NCBI RefSeq assembly: GCF_051020985.1
Contig: NC_135007.1
Coordinates: forward strand, 14,225,501 to 14,289,500
From: Nomia melanderi
Taxonomy: Eukaryota; Arthropoda; Insecta; Hymenoptera; Halictidae
Direction: 5' to 3'
DNA length: 64,000 nucleotides
The position numbers and the translations under genes were made by a program. Of this stretch, positions 57,434 through 64,000 are shown piece after piece. Below the pieces are notes generated by a model. The model was not told the DNA's origin. It saw only the letters and a program-made list of their open reading frames with translations, and made no database searches. Each line of letters starts with the position of its first letter. Position 1 is the stretch's first letter.

Positions 57434-58150
57434 GCATACTTTTAGATCTCATTTATATGGCAGCATAGATTGTATATCATTAGGTTTTAATTAGGGAATA
57501 GATAAGCGTTTCTAGTTTTTGCTAAAAGTGCGTCCGAGTTCTCGAAAGTGGCGGAAGTTGGACTATTCAGAGGAGAGTTTAGTTGTCTAGGGTTAATTAC
57601 GTGTAATCAGTATAATCTCGATGGTTCGGATCTTCGTAACTCGAAGTTTCCTTCGTCGAACCGCTTACTCGAAACCTTGACGAGATGAAACCTCCGTTGC
57701 TCAATGAGACCTGTTTCCCCCCGTCGCGTTTCGACTCGTCGAGATTCAATCGTAATAAATAAATAGAAAAAAAACAAAGGCCCTGGGAACGGTGTCGGAG
57801 TCACCGATTCGCATTAGACACTCCTCGGTCGGCCGTGTTTTTCACCCAACAGCCACTTGTCGCGAATAAATGTCTCAAACGTCCCACTATTGTTCGAAAC
57901 CTCGTTCGCGCGAACGATCAACCGGACCTGCCGATCGGGGAACGTCATCGGGCGCATTGTCCGCGGCAAATGAGAACGGACTGTCATCCGGTCGATTGAG
58001 TTTCGATGGATCGGTTACCGATACACGTGCTGCCGCGCTGCAACGACGCAGAGTGCGTCGGTAAGTCTGTTTTCGCGAGAAAATTCTATAAAATTTCGAC
58101 AAATATACACGAAGATATTTATACATATTCCGAAACTCAATTATCAGGAA
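57434..58150. other. Non-coding DNA with the second twin repeat
   Basis: It holds copy 2 of the twin repeat (57577-57704) followed by CpG-rich DNA. No exon was seen. Confidence 0.45.
57577..57704 (+). repeat. Twin repeat, copy 2 (128 bp)
   Basis: It is about 96% identical to 55514-55641, in the same orientation, about 2 kb downstream. The flanks are unrelated on both sides as far as I can see. Confidence 0.8.
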
Positions 58151-58376
58151 TTAACCCTTTACACTCCTAGAAGATTTTCAACATGTTTCAACAAATATAT
58201 ATATTACTCAGTTAATTCGAATTCAAAGTAAACATTATTCCTCTATAATCAATTATTATACTTGAAAGGAAATATAGGTGTAACATGCTTAGAATTTTTC
58301 TCTTCTTCCAATAAATTATTAATGACAAAGTAGCCGTATCAATCACAGTTGAGGAAGTCATAGGTCAAGGGGTTGA
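58151..58376. mobile_element. TTAA element, family C
   Basis: It starts TTAACCCTTTACACTCC and ends ATAGGTCAAGGGGTTGA, 226 bp. The interior (tccaataaattattaatgac) is the reverse complement of the C interior at 16590 and similar to 4194-4482. Confidence 0.55.
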
Positions 58377-58511
58377 TATGACCTTCCAGCAACTCCGAAT
58401 CATTTTATGAACTACATACTTCCACTAGCTCTTTTGACAGATTGTTCCTGTTTTGTCATGAAATAAACAAATATACATTTTAAAGTTTTATTAAAAATTG
58501 TAAAGCGTTTA

Positions 58512-58752
58512 TTAACCCTTTGCACTCGAAAGTTTTTCAATAGAAACATTCAACACTTTCTGACGAGATATTGGTGATATTGTTTGAAACTAATTTAACG
58601 ATAATTCATAGATAAATAAAGCAACAGGTGTTTCATTTCAATATTTCACGTAACGATGCGAAGTTTAATTTGAAATATTAAATATTCAACTTCATAGTTT
58701 TGTTGCGTCGAATCAAGTGGTGACTGAGAGTCTCTCGAGTGCAAAGGGTTAA
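58512..58752. mobile_element. TTAA element, family A, well-preserved copy
   Basis: It is 241 bp, starting TTAACCCTTTGCACTCGAAAG and ending CTCTCGAGTGCAAAGGGTTAA. The terminal 17 bases are a perfect inverted repeat. It is the best reference copy for the family. Confidence 0.75.
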
Positions 58753-61479
58753 AGTTCTCCTTTGTTTCCCAGTTCCTTCTAAAATCCCGTCTTCTGAATA
58801 AGAAAAATCTAGTTCTCCTAATTCCCTCCATTGCACGACGCACCGTGCGACGTGTTCGGAAATCTAACGCGTCCCTCGTATGTGTCACACGCGAGAACTG
58901 GTCCACGAGGGTACAAGTTTCACCAGCGGGGAGAGCTTATTCCCTGAATAACGGGCCCGAGTATCAGTTATGCGTCGCGCGACATTGTTTTACAATTACA
59001 CGCGCCTGTCAGAGGTCCCGTGCGATCTTTCCTCGAACAATAGACCAGCGTGTCTCCGTTGGATCTCCTCGCTGCGCGAGCGTAAACGCTCCTGAGGATT
59101 TCTCTCGAAACTTTCGGTGACCTTCCGTGTCTCAGGCGTCAGGACAATTTCGAAATCCTTTTATATTCCTTCAGAGATCAATCTAGCATGAAAGCGTTAG
59201 CACTGAATTCTCAGTGGAACGAATTTCGGACTAGATCGACAGTGATCGACGTTTCTCAAAGAAACGCACCTTTCACCCCTTGCCCTACTATTTTTTTAAC
59301 ACACCGGCTAATTTTTAGGAAACTGAAGACTTTTCAGGTCAACTTATATCACTATACATAGAGAAACTCAGATATATTGTTATGTAATATATTTAAATAG
59401 ATGATCAATTCGAATTAAATTTTATATTTTTCAATGCTGTAATTAGCGAAGTCGCATAGCTAAGTGTCTTTATATAAAAACGAGATTTCCCGTTACTGAA
59501 TTTTGCGTATGGCAATTTTCACTGAGGTCAGCTTATATAACTATACATAGAGAAACTCAGATATCATATTGTTATGTAATATATTTAAATAGATGATCAA
59601 TTCCAATTAAATTTTTTCAATGCTGTGGTAATTAGCGAAGTTGCATAGCTAAGTGTCTTTATAAAAACAAGATTTCTCCTTACCGGTACGCAATGTAACA
59701 AACATAAATAAATTTAACAAACATAAATATTCAAATTCTTTGAATGCAAATTACGTCCGTTATCAATGATTGTACCTTAGAGCACATCTCGACATAGAAT
59801 AAGACTGGAAATATCTTTTATTTCCAATAAATTACACAGTTCTATCGATCACAGTTCACAAAGAAGTCACAGGCCAAGAGGTCAACCCTGCATCATTCCG
59901 CATTCGTCAAAAGTTCCCAGCGAGCCTCTCTCCAGCAATTCCAAGACCGAAGTCAGAAACCTCGACGCATCCCTCACAGCCGATCATCGATATTCTAAAC
60001 CCGACGTTTCCCGTCGAGTATCGCCTCGATCGGCCGTAAGTTTGTTGCCTTATCACCGATCTCCGTCCGCCTGAATCGTCGGTCGCGCGGTTTCCAGGAG
60101 AATATTCGCGGAGAAACGTGGAAGAAGGCGTCTTCGGCGGCTCGATTGGCGGGCAAGGTCGAGCGCCGTGGCATCGATGGAACGAGCCGCGATCGCATCT
60201 CGCTAATTGCTCGCTGCCGCGGCGCAGAGGGTCGCCGTAAATCGCTCGGCGCGACTCTAATTCCCGGCCGGAATCGCTCGATAAGAGAGTCCGCGGGAAT
60301 GCGGTTGGGTTCCCGGTTCGGATCGCGCTTCGTGGAAGACCGTCTGCGGTGTGTCCGGCCGTTTGTCCGTTGATTTAACAGCGAGCCGGATCGCTTTCCC
60401 CCGGCAATTATCGGCACGGCCGCGGGGGAGGGAGCCGCGTAACGAGCGCGATGCATCATACGCGACGCGACGCGACGCGAGGCGACGCTGTTCGATTGCG
60501 CCACCTTGAAGAGAACACGCCGCGGTACCAAGAGTTTGCCGGCCAGCCGCGACACCGTTCGATGAATAATTTACGGCGCTGTCACGGGAGAACGATCGCG
60601 ATGAACGATGGAAACTTTACGAATGCATTAACGACGCTCGCTACGCCGAGTCGTGTTCGTCTGGCTGGCTGTCCGCCTTCGCCCGGCCGTCTATTGATCG
60701 GTAACACCGCGCGAGCGGACTCCCGCGATCCGTCTGTCGTTTGTTCCCGCGAACCAGCGGGCGAAAGCGGCAGGTACGAAGAATCGCGTCGGCGATTGGA
60801 CGACCACCGAGAGGAGGATGTCTCGCGGGCCGCGGTAAAAATAGTTGACCCGCTTGAAAATGCTCGAGCGATCGTCGGATCGACGACTGGCTGTACGAGT
60901 GTCCATCGTCGCTCCGTCGCACGCCGCCGCCGCCGCGTCATCGGAGAATGAATATTGATGCCGCGCATCGCGCATTTCGAACAGACCGGCTCTCCTTGCG
61001 GGCGCGACTTTAATTGAAAACAGTACCGGATACGATGCACGCGGATCTCGCGCGGGACGATCGCGGATACCGCCCGCCTACCTGCTGATTAAGTATGTCG
61101 ACGGACTGGATTGTAGACGGTGGGCGACGTTTTGGCGCGCTGATCGCGATTGTCGGTTGTCTGTTTTTCTTGGTGTCGGGAAACTGGGTTCTGGCTTGTT
61201 GGTGGATGAAATGGGAGATTGGAAAATTTGATGGTTTTGGTACTGTACGACGGTATGGCTTTCGTGGATGTCGCGATTTTAATATATATATTTTAATACA
61301 AAACCCTCAACAGATGAAGCTATATTACATATCAATTACTTGAACAATAGAACAATAGGAAACTACGTGCTGATAACCATCGCTGTCTTTTCCAGCATTT
61401 ACCATAGATAACCATCCAGCACTATAATGCTTCAATTTGTAGTTTTCATCTTCAAAACGATTTCCATGTCTTAAAGGGT
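58753..61479. other. Non-coding DNA with a duplication, CpG-rich block and family E fragment
   Basis: Two direct copies of about 189 bp (tatacatagagaaactcaga...tatttaaatagatgatcaatt) lie at 59333-59690. Positions 59940-61080 are strongly CpG-rich, with a CGCGA pentanucleotide run at 60461-60488. A family E right part lies at about 61290-61483. The ATG frame at 61095 (hydrophobic, 82 codons) runs into the E fragment and is not supported as a gene. Confidence 0.45.
59333..59690. repeat. Direct duplication, 189-bp period
   Basis: The second copy begins at about 59522. The repeats include aggtca(a/g)cttatat, gaaactcagatat and catagctaagtgtctttata. A few small indels separate the copies. Confidence 0.75.
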
Positions 61480-61683
61480 TAACCCTTTGAACTCTGTAGG
61501 CTCCAATATTGCTCCAGTTGTAATATTAAATATTTTAATGAATCAAAGAAACTACCCTAAAATTATTAGATTTCCTATTGCTAACTATTAGATTTTTATT
61601 AAAAGATCGAAGGAATGTGCATTTTTCATCTTTATTAGTTGCAGTTGCTAAGTTACAGAACCATCTGGAGTGCTAAGGGTTAA
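61480..61683. mobile_element. TTAA element, family G
   Basis: It is 204 bp, starting TTAACCCTTTGAACTCTGTAG and ending CTGGAGTGCTAAGGGTTAA. It shares its left TTAA with the right end of a family E fragment. Confidence 0.65.
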
Positions 61684-62814
61684 ACAGAGTCATTAATCAC
61701 CCTAAATTTTCCATACGGGCTCCATGAAAATCTACTCTATTGTCCGAAGGAACTAATAGAACGATACGTTGAACGCGATGTCGGTTACGACAGCGATCAA
61801 CGATCGACAACGTCTCTACCAGGTGTTCGTTGGAATTGTCGAGCGTGTCTCCGTTTTTCCCGCTGTCCGGCGAAACGACAATCGCGCCGGCTTATTAGAA
61901 GTCGCAGACAGGAACGTCTACCCTCGTTGTTAGAGCGACTTTTATCGCGCGGCAACTTCCCGTCGCCGCTAATAGGTATTCCGCGTTCGATCGTACCGCC
62001 GCGAGATGAATGGAGTGACCCTATTTGGCCCGAGGAACGAGTTCTTTCAATGAAATCCACCTTGTATGAACGGATCCACCTCCCCGTCGGAGACCTTCCT
62101 CACCTTTCCCTTGCTCCAGTGTCCTGCCTCTTCGACCGGTACGAGAAACTCGCCGGTGACAGGCAACAAAAATACCGGTGTTCATTCAGCTCTCTTTATA
62201 TTCTTCGTATATCCTTCGCACATTGGTCATTTCGAGGGATATCATTAAGGGATGAAACGTTCGAGGTGTGTCTCCTTTTCTTAACTTTCTATGGGTTCGC
62301 TGGCGTCGCAGATATGTGGGAAGCTTTCGAGTTTGATGAGATGTAATAAACATGTATTTTATAGAATTCATTTTTCAAATAATTCAATGCTCTATCTTAC
62401 AATATTATATCGTAATATGTTAGTTCTATAAATATTTCTCGGTTCTAAAAGAAGTTTGTAGAGAAATGACTTTTGTATTCTTAAAATCTTTGAACTATTA
62501 AAATCACCAACAACCAAATAACTCCGAATATTAATAAATTCAATATATAGTACAACCTTTCATTAATCTCTAAGCCTACCACCACACCACACTCCATCCT
62601 ACAATATTATATCATCTCTATACCGGTTCTAAAAGAAATCTGTAAAAAAATATTGAAAGAAAATAGCTTTAGTTCCCTAAGTGGTTTCTTAATAAATTCG
62701 AGAATCTCTCGAGTGCAAAGGGTTAATATGCTTTTTCTATTAAAATTGCTTGGAATTGCTGGCAATACCAATGAGAAAAAGTTTCGAGTGCAAAGCACCG
62801 TAATACACACTTCA
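61684..62814. other. Non-coding DNA with a family A right end
   Basis: A plus-strand open frame at 61927-62346 starts at TTG and has no recognised domain, so it is not called a gene. A family A right terminus closes at 62726 (CTCGAGTGCAAAGGGTTAA), and another A-type end (tttcgagtgcaaag) lies at 62781. Confidence 0.4.
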
Positions 62815-63254
62815 ATAAATATACACTTAGTTTTTCAAACTGTGTCATTTATTTCTACAAATAAATATTCAACAGAATTACAGTAATTCGATTTGGTGGT
62901 GGGTCACCGGTGACCCCCACGGCATTCAACGTGTTAACACTTAGCCAACCGAATGGGGAGATCTCCCACTTTTCACTCAGCACCGTATTGCCTTTTATTC
63001 TGTTTATCTTTTCTTTTGTTATTTAGTAAGTCTTGAAGTGGGATTATTTGCAATTCATGAAAAACACAGTTTCTAACCGAATTCACTGAACGAGTTCAAT
63101 TGCAGTTATAGTTCTTAGGCGGTCGCCTAAGTGTCAAAAAATATACACTTAGTTTTTCAAACTGTTTATTTCTACAAATAAATATTCAACAGAACTACAG
63201 TAATTCGATTTGGTAGTGGGTCACCGGTGACCCCCGCGGTATTCAACGTGTCGA
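62815..63254. repeat. Duplicated family I block flanking a J element
   Basis: The block caataaatatacacttagtt...ggtcaccggtgacccc...attcaacgtgt is present at 62815-62937 and at about 63138-63254. Each copy holds the perfect 16-bp palindrome GGGTCACCGGTGACCC (62901-62916 and 63218-63233). The J element lies between them. Confidence 0.7.
62934..63137. mobile_element. TTAA element, family J
   Basis: It is 204 bp, starting TTAACACTTAGCCAACCG and ending CGGTCGCCTAAGTGTCAA, an imperfect inverted repeat. The interior (gccttttattctgtttat, tatttagtaagtcttgaag) matches 35864-36291, where it is expanded in tandem. Confidence 0.6.
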
Positions 63255-64000
63255 ACAAGGTCCGACTGTACCTCGTAACCGTTGCTCGCGGTGAGCGACA
63301 GCGACAAGATGTTTCCCGGCCGCTTAGAGGCCTTTACACGGCGCGGGTCGCCTCGGAACGCGTCCACGCCCCGGTATGCGAGCGCGTTCGGTTAATTAAA
63401 CATCGACAAGGCGAATTGTCGATGGCCCTCCGTTAGAGCCACTCGCGGCTCGGCTTGTCTTACGTGCCATGCACCGACGCGTCATTGAAATACTGCACGG
63501 TTCAGTAGCCGCCGTTGGCACGACGGCAATCTAGATCCGTTCCATCGGCTCGTACCTCGGCCCCTTCGATCGTTGCTCCGCGCGAAGTCCTGTCGCGGTT
63601 TCTTGCCTCCCTTTTTCCCTCCAACCCTGAAAACGCAATTTGCCGCGCGTCGATCCCTCGATTCTCCGCCGATGGGAACGCGATCGACGTGTTTGTACGA
63701 TTCACTCGTAGCTGGGAACACTGTGATTAAGTCCGACGAGTTTCCGGGTGAGGAGGAGACGCTTTGAACGGCGAATAATGATTTAATGGCGATCATTCTT
63801 CAAGTTATACAGGAGAGAGTCGTAAAGAAAGTGGGAGGGAAGGGGAGGAAAGGAGGTGAGACAGTTTTTTGTTGATTGACGGTGTTAACCCTTTGGTGAG
63901 AGTTATGTAGAGCACTTTTATTGTTACTGCAGTGTGCGACGGAAATAATTAAAAAATTATACATTGCAAGTAATTTCCATTAGGGATGAAAATTGGCAAT
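63255..64000. other. Non-coding DNA to the window end
   Basis: CpG-rich to 63770. A TTAA element left end begins near 63885 (TTAACCCTTTGGTGAGAG) and is cut by the window edge. No exon was recognised. Confidence 0.4.

Noticed and set aside
61095..61343. 82-codon ATG frame with a hydrophobic segment
   Set aside because: The frame runs into a family E fragment, so its second half is repeat sequence.
61927..62346. 139-codon plus-strand frame
   Set aside because: Starts at TTG, has no recognised domain and no acceptor or donor that I trust; an overlapping minus-strand frame is also open.
735..63137. Autonomous transposase for the TTAA elements
   Set aside because: No open frame in the window has the length or motifs of a piggyBac transposase; all elements here are short and non-coding.

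Overview
The window looks like nuclear DNA of an insect, most likely hymenopteran (bee, wasp or ant). The basis is split genes with GT-AG introns, no bacterial-style operons, no CpG depletion in the GC-rich parts, and strong alternation of CpG-rich and AT-rich stretches. I cannot name the species from the sequence alone. Coding density is very low: I support one essentially complete gene and one partial gene, both on the plus strand. I saw no tRNA, rRNA, CRISPR array or viral gene.

Layout. From 1 to 3461 there is upstream DNA with short mobile elements. From 3470 to 8583 there is a four-exon gene for a FAM151/menorin-family protein (294 residues), with its 3' UTR and poly(A) signal near 9618. 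From about 9650 to 19643 there is intergenic DNA, ending in a CpG-rich promoter-like block. From 19644 to 20915 lies the first coding exon of a secreted, extremely charged protein that I do not recognise; it ends in a clear splice donor, and I could not find its later exons. From 20916 to 64000 I see no other convincing gene: this stretch is a very large intron, an intergenic region, or both.

The most striking content outside the genes is a dense population of short elements flanked by TTAA. I delimit 32 with both ends and add fragments. By terminal sequence they fall into about ten families (called A to L here). Most start TTAAC(A/C)C..., which fits non-autonomous piggyBac-type MITEs (TTAA target-site duplication); no transposase is present in the window. 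They are nested in one another, lie in chains that share a single TTAA, and in several families carry a perfect or near-perfect palindrome just inside the terminus. One composite (a B element inside an H element) occurs twice with the same junction, so it was probably amplified as a unit.

The other notable features are tandem arrays: a 31-bp minisatellite with a five-unit (155-bp) higher-order period at 22983-23812, a 12-bp satellite at 39936-40425 that stays open in several reading frames, and several 40- to 250-bp duplications. The two genes show no evident functional link; both products appear to enter the secretory route.
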